A stretch of DNA of 64,000 nt. It comes from Sandaracinus amylolyticus. Its GTDB lineage: Bacteria; Myxococcota_A; Polyangia; Polyangiales; Sandaracinaceae. The stretch is from NCBI RefSeq assembly GCF_000737325.1, contig NZ_CP011125.1, forward strand, positions 7,750,001-7,814,000, read 5' to 3'. Positions 1 to 10,200 of this stretch are shown piece by piece (the stretch's first letter is position 1; every line of letters begins with the position of its first letter). The notes under the pieces were generated by a model. That model had not been told where the DNA came from and ran no database searches. It saw only the letters and a program-made list of their open reading frames with translations. The position numbers were made by a program, and so were the translations under genes.

Positions 1-652
1 TGGGCACCGCGACGATGCGCCCCGCGCGGTCGACGAGCATCCCGCCCGAGTTGCCCGGGTTGAACTCCGCGTCGCTGCGGATCCACGCGACCTCGCCGCG
101 CGTGTTCATCTGGAACCCGGTGATGTGCCCGCCCGTGACGTTGATGGTGCGGACGCCGAGCGGGAAGCCGAAGCACCACAGGCTCGCGCCCGGACGCAGA
201 CCCGTCGTGGGCGCCATCTCCATCGAAGGGAACGTGGTGCCCTCGGGCACCGGCGAGCCGTCCGCCTGCGCGACGATGCGAACGAGCGCGAGGTCGAGCC
301 GCACGTCGGCGCGCACCACGCGCCCGATCCATCGCGTGCGCGCGGTGTCGCGATCGGAATTGACCGTCGCGATCTGCACGTGCTGCCCGTCGCCGAGGAG
401 CTGCCCCGGCGCGCCGCCGCTGCCGTGGCGCACGAACCCCACGACGTGGAAGTTCGTGAGCACGTAGCCGCGCGGATCGATGAGCGTGCCCGAGCCGGTC
501 GACGACCCGCCGGGCAGGTCGACCTGGATGCGCACGGCTGCGCGCACCGCGCGCTCGGTCACTTCGTCCGAGAGGTCCTGAGCGCGCGCTGGGCTCGTCG
601 AGACGAGCTGGAGGGCGAGGAGCGCGAGAGCGGCGATCGAAGCGCTGCGCAT
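1..652 (-). CDS. Secreted trypsin-like serine protease, 3' end cut by window edge
   Basis: The N-terminal 217 residues of a trypsin-like (S1C/DegP-like) serine protease are visible; the rest lies outside the window. The ATG at 652 opens a signal peptide (MRSASIAALALLALQLVSTS) with an ARA-Q cleavage site near residue 25, so the enzyme acts outside the cytoplasm. The catalytic triad is readable: His69 in TNFHVV, Asp120 in RLDLALVRI and Ser202 in NPGNSGG. Any PDZ domain would lie in the missing part. A TAGTCC hexamer ends 7 bases before the ATG, which fits a leaderless start. The gene lies 37 bp downstream of the RND exporter gene on the same strand, but has its own likely promoter. The fold and triad are clear; the substrate is unknown. 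Confidence 0.88.
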   Translation of the reverse strand, partial: MRSASIAALALLALQLVSTSPARAQDLSDEVTERAVRAAVRIQVDLPGGSSTGSGTLIDPRGYVLTNFHVVGFVRHGSGGAPGQLLGDGQHVQIATVNSDRDTARTRWIGRVVRADVRLDLALVRIVAQADGSPVPEGTTFPSMEMAPTTGLRPGASLWCFGFPLGVRTINVTGGHITGFQMNTRGEVAWIRSDAEFNPGNSGGMLVDRAGRIVAVP

Positions 653-689
653 GCCGTGGGGACTAGACTGGCTCGCCCCCGAGATCGAT

Positions 690-3146
690 TCAACCGCGCG
701 GCGTCTTCGCGGACCACGCGTCGATCGTCGCGAGCACCATCGGGAACCACACCGTCGTCGACAAGTAGGTCGAGGTCACGCCGATGATCGCGAGGTACGC
801 GACCGAGCGCAGCCCGGCGTGGTGCGTGAGCACGAGCGCCGCGAAGCCGAGCAGGTTCGTCGCGGACGCGAGCAGGTTCGCCATCGTGGTGTGGCGCAGC
901 ACGATCGGGATCGAGCCGGGCCCACCTTCGCGCCACCGGTGATAGACGTGGATCGCGTTGTCGAGCGAGATGCTCACGCACACCGGGAGGATCGCGGCGT
1001 TCATGAAGTTGAGCTGCACGCCCGCGAGCCAGAGCCCGACCGCCATCGCGACGACGCCGAGCAGCACCGAGCTCAGCACCGCGGCCGCGGCGAAGGGCCG
1101 GCGGAAGTCGAGCAGCAGCACGACGAACACCGCGAGCACGGTGCCGATCACGAGGAAGCGTCCGTCGTGCGCGATGCGCTCGAAGATCTCGCCGGCGATC
1201 CAGTTCTCGCTGAGCATCGGCGCGTCGACGCCCGCACGCACGAACGCCGCCGCGATCTCGCGCGCCTGCGCGGCCCACGCGACGAGCACGCCGGTGTCGG
1301 CGTCGTCGGTCTCCGCGGCGCGCACGTGCACGATCGATCCGTGATCGTCCGACGTGAGCAGGTGACCGACCACCGAGTACGGCATCTCGTCGAGCGAGAA
1401 CGGGCGCGCGCGCTCGACCAGCGCGAGCCCTTCTTCGAGCCGCGCGCGGCCCGCGTCGTCGAGCATCGCGGGGCGGATGCGGCGCAGCTGCGCGCCGAGA
1501 TCCTGCGCGAGCGCCGCGCGCCGCGCCTGCGCCTCGGGCGACGGGAACACGTCGGCGAGCGTCGCGACGTCGACCACGTCGAACGGCTCTCCGCGCGCGG
1601 TGCGCGCCGCGCGCACCGAGTCGATCACCTCTTCGACGCGCGGAAGATCGGCGTCGTCGGGCACCCACAGCACGGCCGCGTTGAAGCGCCCGGAGAGCTG
1701 GTGCCGCAGGTACTCGCCGAAGCGCGTCGCGTCGCTGTCGCCCGCCAGCAAGCGCCAGTTGCCGTCGAAGCGCACGTCGCCGCGCGCGATCAGCGTCGCG
1801 CCCACGATCGCCGCGATCGGGACCGCGATCACCACGATCCACCGCAGCGCGGCGGGCACACGCAGCGGCGGTTTCGTGTCGTCCGGGGCCGCGCGCATCT
1901 TCATCGGCGCGATGCGCTCGAAGAGCACGAGCAGCGCGGGCATGCCGAGCAGCGTCGCGACGAGCGTGAGCAGGAGCCCGATCGACGCGATGAGCCCGAA
2001 CTCGCTGAACCCGCGGAACTGGGCGGCCGCGATCACCGCGAACACGCCCGCGTTCGTCATCGAGCCCGAGAGCAGCGCGCGTCCGGTCGTCGACACGAGC
2101 TTCTCGATCGCGCGATCGAGCGGGAGCCCTTCTTCGCGCAGCTCGCGATAGCGGTGCAGCAGGTGGATCCCGTACTCGATGCCGAGGCCCGAGAGGATCG
2201 AGAAGAGGAACCCGCTGATGATGTTGAGGTGCCCGACCGCGAGGCGCGCGAACGCGAACGTCCACAAGAGCCCGGTGAAGAGCGGCACCGCGAGCAGCAC
2301 GATCGCGCGCGGCGCGCGCAGCGCCGCGACGATCAAGAGGATCACCCCGAGGAACCCGACCGCGCCGGCGATCTGCAGATCGGACACGAGCGCGCGCTCG
2401 TCCTCGACGCGGCTCGGGATGCCGCCCGCGTAGCGCACCTCGAGGTCGCGCGGAAAGCGCTCGCCGTCGCGCAGTCGATCCGCGACCGCGCGCACGCGCG
2501 CCCACGCCTGGCGCCCGAACTCGAGATCGCCGGTGTTGCCCGAGAAGAAGGCCCACACCGCGAGATAACGGCCGTCGCGCGTCTCGACCCACTCGCGACG
2601 ACCGAGGCGCTCCTCGCCGCGATCGACCTCCGCGAGCAGCTCGCTCGTGTCCTCCTCGTCCGCGTCCTCGTCGTCGAGCCCGAGGTCGAACCCCGAGCGG
2701 CGCATCGTCTCGCGATCGATCGCCTCCTCGGCGCGCGCGATCAGATCCTCGAGCTCGCGCTCGGGCACGAAGAGCAGCTGACGCTGGCGGAACCACTCGG
2801 TGTCGACGTGCCCGCCGATGCCCTGGATGCCCTCGTCGCGCTCGAGCTCCTCGATCATCGCGCGGCCGAAGCGCTCGGCGAGCTCGCGATCCTCGGTCGA
2901 GATCGCGATCACCACGTCGCTCGCGCCGCGCGCGTGACGCAGCACTTGATCGAGCTGTCGCACCGGCAGCTCGTCGTCGGGCAGCAGATCGAGGAACGAC
3001 GCGCTCACGTCGAGGCGCATCGAGAGCCACCCCGCCGGGATCAGCGAGAGCAGCAGCGCGATCACCACCGCGCCCGCGTGCCGGCTCACGAACCGACCGA
3101 GCGCACCCAGCGCGCGCTCGAGCCGCGGCTCCTTCTGCTCGCTCAC
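690..3146 (-). CDS. RND/MMPL-superfamily exporter (HpnN-like)
   Basis: An inner-membrane exporter of 818 residues. It has two membrane halves, each with a large soluble loop after the first helix, which is the layout of MMPL and hopanoid-associated RND (HpnN-like) proteins. The first helix follows residue 15 (AGAVVIALLLSLIPAG). Conserved family stretches are GLGIEYGIHLLHRYREL in the first half and SLDNAIHVYHRWREG in the second. Such proteins move lipids or hydrophobic molecules across the inner membrane with proton drive. The GTG start at 3146 is chosen because it overlaps the upstream stop by 4 bp (GTGA), which implies translational coupling with the flippase-like gene. An upstream extension of the frame reads as Arg-rich shadow sequence. 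The family is confident; a hopanoid or other lipid cargo is inference. Confidence 0.88.
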   Translation of the reverse strand: MSEQKEPRLERALGALGRFVSRHAGAVVIALLLSLIPAGWLSMRLDVSASFLDLLPDDELPVRQLDQVLRHARGASDVVIAISTEDRELAERFGRAMIEELERDEGIQGIGGHVDTEWFRQRQLLFVPERELEDLIARAEEAIDRETMRRSGFDLGLDDEDADEEDTSELLAEVDRGEERLGRREWVETRDGRYLAVWAFFSGNTGDLEFGRQAWARVRAVADRLRDGERFPRDLEVRYAGGIPSRVEDERALVSDLQIAGAVGFLGVILLIVAALRAPRAIVLLAVPLFTGLLWTFAFARLAVGHLNIISGFLFSILSGLGIEYGIHLLHRYRELREEGLPLDRAIEKLVSTTGRALLSGSMTNAGVFAVIAAAQFRGFSEFGLIASIGLLLTLVATLLGMPALLVLFERIAPMKMRAAPDDTKPPLRVPAALRWIVVIAVPIAAIVGATLIARGDVRFDGNWRLLAGDSDATRFGEYLRHQLSGRFNAAVLWVPDDADLPRVEEVIDSVRAARTARGEPFDVVDVATLADVFPSPEAQARRAALAQDLGAQLRRIRPAMLDDAGRARLEEGLALVERARPFSLDEMPYSVVGHLLTSDDHGSIVHVRAAETDDADTGVLVAWAAQAREIAAAFVRAGVDAPMLSENWIAGEIFERIAHDGRFLVIGTVLAVFVVLLLDFRRPFAAAAVLSSVLLGVVAMAVGLWLAGVQLNFMNAAILPVCVSISLDNAIHVYHRWREGGPGSIPIVLRHTTMANLLASATNLLGFAALVLTHHAGLRSVAYLAIIGVTSTYLSTTVWFPMVLATIDAWSAKTPRG

Positions 3147-4132
3147 GAGGGAGCGCTCACCACCGCGGCGTCGCGACGCCACATCGCGAGCGCGAGCATG
3201 CCCGAGCCGGCGATCACGAACTGCGCGACACGCGCGAGCAGCGCGATCGAGATCGCGCGCGCGGGATCGTGCGCGAGCCCGACCGCGTCCGCGAAGATGC
3301 GATACGCGCCCTCGAGGATGCCGATCTGGTTGGGCACGAAGTCTCCGAAGCCCGCGCCGACGAGGTGCACGCCGAGCGCGACGAGCGTCCCACCGAGCGT
3401 CACGCTCGCGCCGATCGCGGCGAGCAACGACGCGTACATCCCGATCTGCACGATGCGCGCGGCGCAGCACCACGCGGTCGCGACGATCAGATCACGGCGC
3501 GGCGCGACCACCGCGTCGTCGAGCTCCGCGCCCATCTTCGCGAGGCGCGGGAAGCGCGTGCCGAGCCACGTCCCGACGCGCGAACGCCGCACGATCAAGA
3601 GCGTGAACGCGCCCGCGATCCCGGTGCCGATCCCGTTCAGCGCGAGGAGCCACGCGAGCGGATGATCGACGCCGACCGTGCTCGAGACCGCGATCCAGCA
3701 CGGCACCGAGATCACGAGGTTCGCGATCAGCACCCCACCCTGCACGTTCGCCGCGGCGGCCGCGGCGCGACCTCCACCGACCCACGGCGCGAACGACGCG
3801 GCGCGCGCGACCTCCGCGCCCGCACGACCGAGCGGCGCGATCGCGAGCACGCAGTAGTAGAGGAACGAGCTGCGCACGAAGCGCGACCACGGGATCTCGG
3901 TGCGTCGCGGGCCGAGCACCGCGCGGTGCGCCATCGCCTCGCACGCGAAGAACCCGAGATCGAACGCGATCACGAGCGGCATCCACGCCGCCGCGCCGAT
4001 CACGGTCTCGAGCACGCGCTCGGGGCCCGCGCCGCGGATCAGGACCACGAGCATCGCGATGCCCGCGATCAAGAAGAGCGCGCGCAGCGCGCGCTTCCAC
4101 GTCTCGGAACGAGCCGGCGCCTCCGGAGCCAC
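3143..4132 (-). CDS. Flippase-like integral membrane protein (lysylphosphatidylglycerol synthase TM-region family)
   Basis: A polytopic membrane protein of about 329 residues resembling the lysylphosphatidylglycerol synthase transmembrane region (UPF0104 type), without the catalytic aminoacyl-transfer domain. Hydrophobic segments start at ALFLIAGIAMLVVLI and end near FVIAGSGMLALAM. The GAGFGDFVPNQIGILEGAYR stretch near the C-terminus is typical of the family. Members probably flip lipids or lipid-linked sugars. The GTG at 4132 is chosen because GGAGG lies 8 bases before it; a GTG at 4153, just after the glycosyltransferase stop, is the alternative. It lies between a family 2 glycosyltransferase (32 bp upstream) and the RND exporter (4 bp overlap), so the three genes look like one operon for making and moving a glycosylated lipid. 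The substrate is unknown. Confidence 0.75.
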   Translation of the reverse strand: MAPEAPARSETWKRALRALFLIAGIAMLVVLIRGAGPERVLETVIGAAAWMPLVIAFDLGFFACEAMAHRAVLGPRRTEIPWSRFVRSSFLYYCVLAIAPLGRAGAEVARAASFAPWVGGGRAAAAAANVQGGVLIANLVISVPCWIAVSSTVGVDHPLAWLLALNGIGTGIAGAFTLLIVRRSRVGTWLGTRFPRLAKMGAELDDAVVAPRRDLIVATAWCCAARIVQIGMYASLLAAIGASVTLGGTLVALGVHLVGAGFGDFVPNQIGILEGAYRIFADAVGLAHDPARAISIALLARVAQFVIAGSGMLALAMWRRDAAVVSAPS

Positions 4133-4164
4133 TGCTGCTGCCTCCGAAGGCACCGACGATCCGA

Positions 4165-5226
4165 TCAGCCCGCGGCGCCCGCGACCTTCGGCAGGCGACG
4201 CGACGCGATGCGGAGACGCTCCGCCGCGAGGCGGACGACGCTCGCGCCGTTCTCGACGGGCGCTTCGCTCGCGGCCTCGGGCATCGCGTGCGTCGTCGTC
4301 TCCGGCACGACCGCGGCGGGACGCTCGCGCATCAGGCCCTGCCACATCGGCTGCGCCGGGCGATCACCACGGCCCGAGAGCTCGAACGGGCTCTCGAGGT
4401 ACGCCTCGCGCGAGGTGAGCGACTCGAGCTTCTCCCACATCGCGCGGTGACGCGCGCGCGGGTCGGTGCGCTTGTAGCAGAAGCCCTGGAACTGCATCGC
4501 GCGACGCAGCATCTCGGTGGCGAGCGGCGAGCCGTGCTTGCTCGTGAAGTAGAGGAAGCCGCGCTGCGCCTCGAGCCAGAGATCGGGCGAGGGCGCGGTG
4601 CTGCCGCCGCCCACGTGCACGACCGGCTCAGGCACGAGCTCGAGGTGATAGCCCGCGCGCTGCGCGCGGACGCACCAGTCGTACTCCTCGTTGTAGAGGA
4701 AGAAGTTCTCGTCGAACGCGCCGATCTCGCGCAGCACGTCGCGCCTCGTCATGAAGCACGCGCCGTTGAGCAGCGGGACGCGCGAGACGTTGCGGACGCG
4801 GAGCCAGTTCGGCCAGTAGAACGCGCCGAAGGGCCAGCCGAAGAGGTGCTGACGCGTGCCGTCCTCGTTGTGCAGGATCGGCGCGACCGCGGCGACCGAG
4901 CGATCCGCCGCGAGGCGGCCGATCATCGCGTCGAGCGCGGCCTTGCTCACGAAGAGATCGGAGTTGAGCAGCAGGATGTACTCGCCGCTCGCCTGCTCGA
5001 GCCCGCGGTTCACCGCGTGCGCGAAGCCGTGGTTCTCGTAGCGGTGGAGCGAGACGTCGGGGAACTCGTCCCGGACCATCTCTGGAGATCCGTCGCGCGA
5101 CCGACCGTCGACGACGATGACCTCCGCCTCTGGAGCCGCCACCTGCAACGTGCGGAGGGTGCGTCGAAGAAGCGCCCGCGCGTTGTACGAAGGAATGACG
5201 ATGCTCAGGTGCCGCATCTCGCTCAT
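4165..5226 (-). CDS. Family 2 glycosyltransferase
   Basis: A GT-A fold glycosyltransferase of 353 residues that transfers a sugar from a nucleotide donor, probably onto a lipid or polysaccharide on the cytoplasmic face. The N-terminus is the classic GT2 beginning (LSIVIPSYNA), followed by VVDGRSRDGS. NSDL stands at the metal-binding DXD position. The acceptor half reads NGACFMTRRDVLREIGAFDE and then NEEYDWCVRAQRAG, as in rhamnosyltransferase-like members. The ATG at 5226 (MSEMRHLS) is used because the frame upstream is not protein-like; the ATG at 5217 is also possible. The C-terminal 50 residues are low-complexity. It heads the probable operon with the flippase-like protein and the RND exporter. 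Confidence 0.87.
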   Translation of the reverse strand: MSEMRHLSIVIPSYNARALLRRTLRTLQVAAPEAEVIVVDGRSRDGSPEMVRDEFPDVSLHRYENHGFAHAVNRGLEQASGEYILLLNSDLFVSKAALDAMIGRLAADRSVAAVAPILHNEDGTRQHLFGWPFGAFYWPNWLRVRNVSRVPLLNGACFMTRRDVLREIGAFDENFFLYNEEYDWCVRAQRAGYHLELVPEPVVHVGGGSTAPSPDLWLEAQRGFLYFTSKHGSPLATEMLRRAMQFQGFCYKRTDPRARHRAMWEKLESLTSREAYLESPFELSGRGDRPAQPMWQGLMRERPAAVVPETTTHAMPEAASEAPVENGASVVRLAAERLRIASRRLPKVAGAAG

Positions 5227-5415
5227 ACGGTGGGAGCGCTCCGTCGCTCGGAGAGTTGCGTTAAGCGACTCGGTTGGGCCGAGGGTTAGCACGGTGGAAG
5301 TCCTGCGCCGCCATTTCTTGCCGGGCGGCCGGCCGCGTCGTGGAATCACGCCGCGTGCCAGTCGAGAAGTCCTTGTTTCGAGTGGAGACGGTACGGGCGT
5401 ACAGTGTCCGGGGAT

Positions 5416-7131
5416 TCACAGGCGTGGTGCGCGTTGCTCAGATGACCGCGTCCTGCTGTCCGACGCCTGTGAGGCCTCGAGTGGCTCACGTTGTAGAGAA
5501 GTCGCGCGGTCCACGATCCAGGTCTCGAAGCGCTCCACGGGCGCGTTGCTGATCGTGAAGGGCAATCCGTGCCAGACCGAGTAGTAGCCGAGCCGATCGG
5601 TGGTCGTGCGGAGCCAGTCGAGCGGCGCCGGGGCGATCTCCTCGACGTGCGCGAGGTGGAGCCGAGGTGCGTCGCGCTCGTCCCACGCCGGCTGGTCGAC
5701 GAGCCAGGGCCGGATGATCCGGTCGCCGCTGCGGAGCTCGGTGCGACCCGGGACGTAAGGCTCGAGCCCGGCGCGCGCGGCGTGCCACTGCCATCCCCAG
5801 TGCCCGACGAAGAAGGTGCGTAAGCCGCTCGCCACCGACGCGTCGCCTTCGCGCGCCGCCACCTCGCGGTAGCGCTCGGCCCAACGTCGGTCGGAGATCC
5901 CGAGGAGCATGCCGAGCGCGACCGTGAGGCCGACGGCCGCGTTCAGGAAGGGGCGCGCCGCGATCGACGTGAGCGCGGTCAGGTGCGCGCGCGCGATCAC
6001 GGTCATCGCGATCGGCAGCACGAGCAGCAGGTGCCGCACCGCGACGAAGGGCGAGAGCACGATCACGAAGAGCGCCGTGAGCGCGAGCCACACGACGAGC
6101 ACGGTCGTGACGCGCGTCTCGTCCTCGACGATGCGCGCCGAGCGCACGACGAGCGCGATCACGGCGATGCCCGCGACGAAGAAGACGGCGCGTGCGGCCG
6201 AGTGCGCGATGGTCTCGCCGCGCATGGGCGGCACGTGGGCGGCGATCAGCTGGGTCGCGACCGTCAGCACGACGATCGCGATCGCGGAGATCAGCGCCGC
6301 GCGTCGCCAGCGCGGCTCGTCGCGGAGCGCGGGGATCATCGCGATCACGAAGGGCGAGACCGCGCCGAGCGTCAGGATCCACAGCGCGCCGCGCCCGAAG
6401 GTGATCCCGGCGGCCTCGAGCGCGCTGAAGCGCGCGCTCTCGATCGGGCGCCCCACGAGGTGCACGCCGCCGTAGTCGTAGAGATTGAAGAGCGACCACG
6501 CCGCGAGCGTGCCGATCGGGATCAGCAGCACGAGCAGCAGCCGCCGCGCGTCGCGCCCGCGCAGCACCACGTCGAGCGCGAGGATCGGCAGGAGCACGAG
6601 GCTCGTGTACTTCACGAGGCACGCGGCCGCGCACGCGACGGCGGCGAGCACGAGGCCGCGCGTGCTGCGCGCGACGAGCCCCGCGCCGAACGCGCACCAG
6701 AGCGCGAGCAGCGGCGCGTCGGTCATGACGTTCTGCCCCGGTACGTACGCGGGCCCGAGGAAGAGCAGCGCCGGGCCCAGCACTTCGCCCTGCGGACCGA
6801 CGTAGCGCCTCCACCACGCGTGGAAGCTCGCGAGGCCGAGCGCGCCGAACGCCGCGACGACGAGCTGCGCGCCGATCAGCGAAGGGCCGACGAGCGCGAG
6901 CAGATAGAAGAAGAGGTGCGGCTGGTTCAGCTGGTGGATCGGCGCGGGGCCGTCGCTCCAGTCGACCAGACCGCTCATCGGATGGAGCGGATGCGCCGCG
7001 ATCCATCGCGCGATCTCGAGGTGCGCCGCGTCGTCGACGTGCGCGGCCTTGCCGAGGTTGACGAACGTGAAGGCGAGCCAGACGAGCGCGAGCGGGACGA
7101 TGATCGCGCGCTTGGAGTCGACGGCCGTCAC
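5416..7131 (-). CDS. GT39-type membrane glycosyltransferase (dolichyl-phosphate-mannose mannosyltransferase-like)
   Basis: A 571-residue polytopic membrane protein of the GT-C class (PMT/ArnT-like). After the first helix comes VDDAAHLEIARW, whose Asp pair is the usual catalytic site in the first extracytoplasmic loop. About ten further hydrophobic segments follow, then a soluble C-terminal domain of roughly 150 residues. Enzymes of this class move a sugar from a polyprenyl-phosphate carrier to a protein or lipid on the outer side of the membrane. The start is GTG at 7131; the hexamer TATACG ends 9 bases before it, which fits a leaderless transcript. About 190 bp without a gene separates it from the next minus-strand gene, and it is divergent from the flippase-phosphatase fusion. 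The acceptor is unknown. Confidence 0.8.
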   Translation of the reverse strand: MTAVDSKRAIIVPLALVWLAFTFVNLGKAAHVDDAAHLEIARWIAAHPLHPMSGLVDWSDGPAPIHQLNQPHLFFYLLALVGPSLIGAQLVVAAFGALGLASFHAWWRRYVGPQGEVLGPALLFLGPAYVPGQNVMTDAPLLALWCAFGAGLVARSTRGLVLAAVACAAACLVKYTSLVLLPILALDVVLRGRDARRLLLVLLIPIGTLAAWSLFNLYDYGGVHLVGRPIESARFSALEAAGITFGRGALWILTLGAVSPFVIAMIPALRDEPRWRRAALISAIAIVVLTVATQLIAAHVPPMRGETIAHSAARAVFFVAGIAVIALVVRSARIVEDETRVTTVLVVWLALTALFVIVLSPFVAVRHLLLVLPIAMTVIARAHLTALTSIAARPFLNAAVGLTVALGMLLGISDRRWAERYREVAAREGDASVASGLRTFFVGHWGWQWHAARAGLEPYVPGRTELRSGDRIIRPWLVDQPAWDERDAPRLHLAHVEEIAPAPLDWLRTTTDRLGYYSVWHGLPFTISNAPVERFETWIVDRATSLQREPLEASQASDSRTRSSEQRAPRL

Positions 7132-7274
7132 GCGCGGCGGCGTATAGCAGTTTCCTTGCGCTCTGGAGCGAGTCCAGGTAACGCACCCGGCTACCGCATT
7201 CCCGTTCAGCGGCTCGCGCGTTCCTCGATGAACGCTTGTTCAGCCGCATCACCTCGGGCGCGGTGGGTGCACGC

Positions 7275-10200
7275 ATGACCGAGCCGACGACTGCCGCCAC
7301 GACCACGTCTCCCACGCCTCGGAAGCCTGGCGCAAGCAGGTGGATCGTGATGGGCGTGAAGGTCGTCCTGGCGATCGCGATGCTCGCGTACATCGTGCGC
7401 ACCGTCGGCGGGCAGCGCGGTGCCGAGGGCATCGGCGAGGTGATGGCGCGCCTGCGCTGGGAGTGGATCGCGGTCGCGCTCGGGGTGCACGTCGTCGGCA
7501 CCTCCGCCAACGTGGTGCGCTGGCGTGCGCTGCTGAAGGGCCAGGGGATCCGTCCGAACCTGTCGTTCCTGATCGGCTCGCTGCTGATCGCACGCTTCTT
7601 CGGCGCGGTCGCGCCCGGCGGGTTCACCGGCTTCGGTGGCTGGCGCATCTACGACGTCGCGAAGCACACCGGGAAGGTCGCGCGCGCGGTCGCGACGATC
7701 GCGGTCGAGACGCTGGTCGGCATGCTCGCCTTCGGCAGCGTCGTGATGCTCGGCTCGGCGTTCGGCGCGCGCTTCCTCGGCTCGAGCGGCGTGCTGCTCG
7801 TCAACGCCGCGTTCGGCTCGATCATCGCGCTCGGCGTGCTCTTCCTCGCGCGCCCGTTCCTCTTCGCGACGCTCGCGAGCCTGCTCCCCGCGAAGATCCG
7901 CGTGCGCGTCCAGACGCTGATCGACTCGCTGCAGGCCTATCGCGGCAAGAGCTCGATCCTCGTGACCGCCGTGCTCTGCGCGATCGTGACGCACACGACG
8001 CACTTCCTCATCTACGTGTGCACCGCGCAGGCGGTGGGCGCGACGCAGGTCGGCGTCGGCGAGGTCTTCTTCGGCTCGGCGCTGCAGATCCTCGCGACGA
8101 TGGTGCCGATCACGCCGAACGGGATCGGCGTCCGCGAGCTCACGGCGCTCGCGCTCTACGAGTCGGTCGGCGTGTCGACCGCGGTCGCGGTGCTCATCCC
8201 GGTGCTCGGCTTCGCGGTCGAGATGAGCGTGAGCATGACCGGCGCGTTCTTCTTCCTCGCGCGCCGCAGTGGCTACGCGCCGACGATCGAGGTCGACGAT
8301 CCCGATCGCGAGAAGGTCGCGGCGGCGGCGATCCCCGAGGTGCCGGAGCACGCGTGGCCGCAGATCGGTCGCGGCGTGACGATCGGGCTGGGCGCGGGGC
8401 TGCTCGCGGGCTCGATCGTCGGCATCGGCGAGGGGCTCGTGGTCGTCGCGTCGGGCCGCACGGGGTGGTGGGTGATCGCGTACGGCGCGATCGCGTACTC
8501 GATGTTCTGCGCGCTCGGTGGCGCGATGATGGGCGCCTTCCTCGCGTGGACGGGACGCCTCCTCAAGCGTGAGGCGGTCGCGGAGCCCGCGGCATACGCG
8601 CGCTCGGCGGCGATGATGGTCGCGGTGATCGCGCTCGGGCTCGGCGCGTTCCGCATCCGTCGCGACGTGTTCGAGGAGCAGCTGCGCTGGGTGAGCGCGC
8701 AGGGGCTCGCGGTGCTGCTCGGGTGCGTGCTCGCGGCGGTGGTGCTCTATCTCGCGCTCGCGGCGACGATCCGCTTCGTGGTCGCGCGCAAGCCGGGCGC
8801 GGTGATGCTCCGCGCGTGGGGCTCGCCCGCCGTGGTGAGCGCGCTCGTGATCGTGCTGGGCATCACGACGGTGCTCGCGGGCGGACAGCCCGCCGAGGCC
8901 GCGAATGGTCGCACGCGTCCGCCGGCGCACCTCCCCCCCGAGCACCAGGGCGCGGGCAACGTGCTCGTCGTCGTCGTCGACACGCTGCGCGCCGATCACC
9001 TGCCGAGCTACGGCTACGAGTCGGGGCGCACGCCGAACCTCGATGCGTTCGCGCAGGACGCGATCCGCTTCGATCAGGCGTTCGCGAACGCGAGCTGGAC
9101 GCGCCCGAGCTTCGCTTCGATCATGACCGGTCGGTATCCGTCGTCGCACGGCGTGATGGCGAAGAGCGACGCGCTCCCCGAGGACCTCGTGACGATGGCC
9201 GAGGCCTACGCGTCGAGCGGCTGGCACACCACGGGCTTCGTCACGAACTACAACGTCGGGCCCTACTTCCACTTCGATCAGGGCTTCGACGAGTACCACT
9301 ACCTCGAGCCCGAGTTCGTGCTCTGGGCCGACGACTCGGCGGCGAAGCTGCTGCTCGTGCAGTTCCTGCGGCAGCGCATCGAGGGCGTGCGCGACGCGTT
9401 CTTCGGCGTGCAGCCGGGCACTGCGTACCGCGACGCGGAGACGGTGAACTCGCACCTCTTCCACTGGCTCGATCGCGCGCCGCGCGAGCCGTGGATGATG
9501 TTCGTCGGGTACATGGATCCGCACGATCCGTACTTCGAGCACCCCTACACGGGCTCGGGCTACGGGCGCGCCGCGCACCAGGCTCCGTCGCTCGAGGAGG
9601 CGGATCATCTGCGCCGTCTCTACGACGGAGAGATCACGTACTGGGACGAGCACTTCGGTCGGCTGGTCGAGGACCTGCGCCGTCGCGGTCTCTACGACGA
9701 CATGACGATCGTCATCACCGCGGATCACGGCGAGGAGTTCGGCGATCACGGCGGCTTCTGGCACGGCACGACGCTCTACGACGAGCAGATCCGGGTGCCG
9801 CTCTTCGTGAAGCTCCCGCGCGGCCGTCGTGCGGGCACGGTGGTGCGCCACTGGGTGCAGAGCGTCGACATCATGCCGACGCTCCTCGCCGAGGCGGGCA
9901 TCGAGCGCCCCGACGGCGTGCAGGGCGGCAGCCTCTTCGAGGGCACGTCGCGCGTGTACGCGGAGGAGAGCCACGAGGGCAACGTGCTCGAGTCGGTGCG
10001 CGAGCTGCGCGGGACCGACGAGCTCAAGCTGATCACGGCGAACGCGGGCAATCCGCGCGGCCTACCGGTGCGCGAGCTCTTCCGCACGGACCTCGACCCG
10101 CGCGAGACGCGCGACGTGAGCCCGGACGACGCGAGCGGCCTCGAGCACACCGAGCGCGCGCTCCAGGCCGCGCGCGTGCAGGCCGCACAGGGCGCGGTGC

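Noticed and set aside
651-3665. Long plus-strand reading frame of about 1,000 residues opposite the RND exporter
   Set aside because: Arg/His/Asp-rich shadow of a GC-rich gene; the minus strand encodes a clear exporter. The same applies to most other long frames opposite real genes here.
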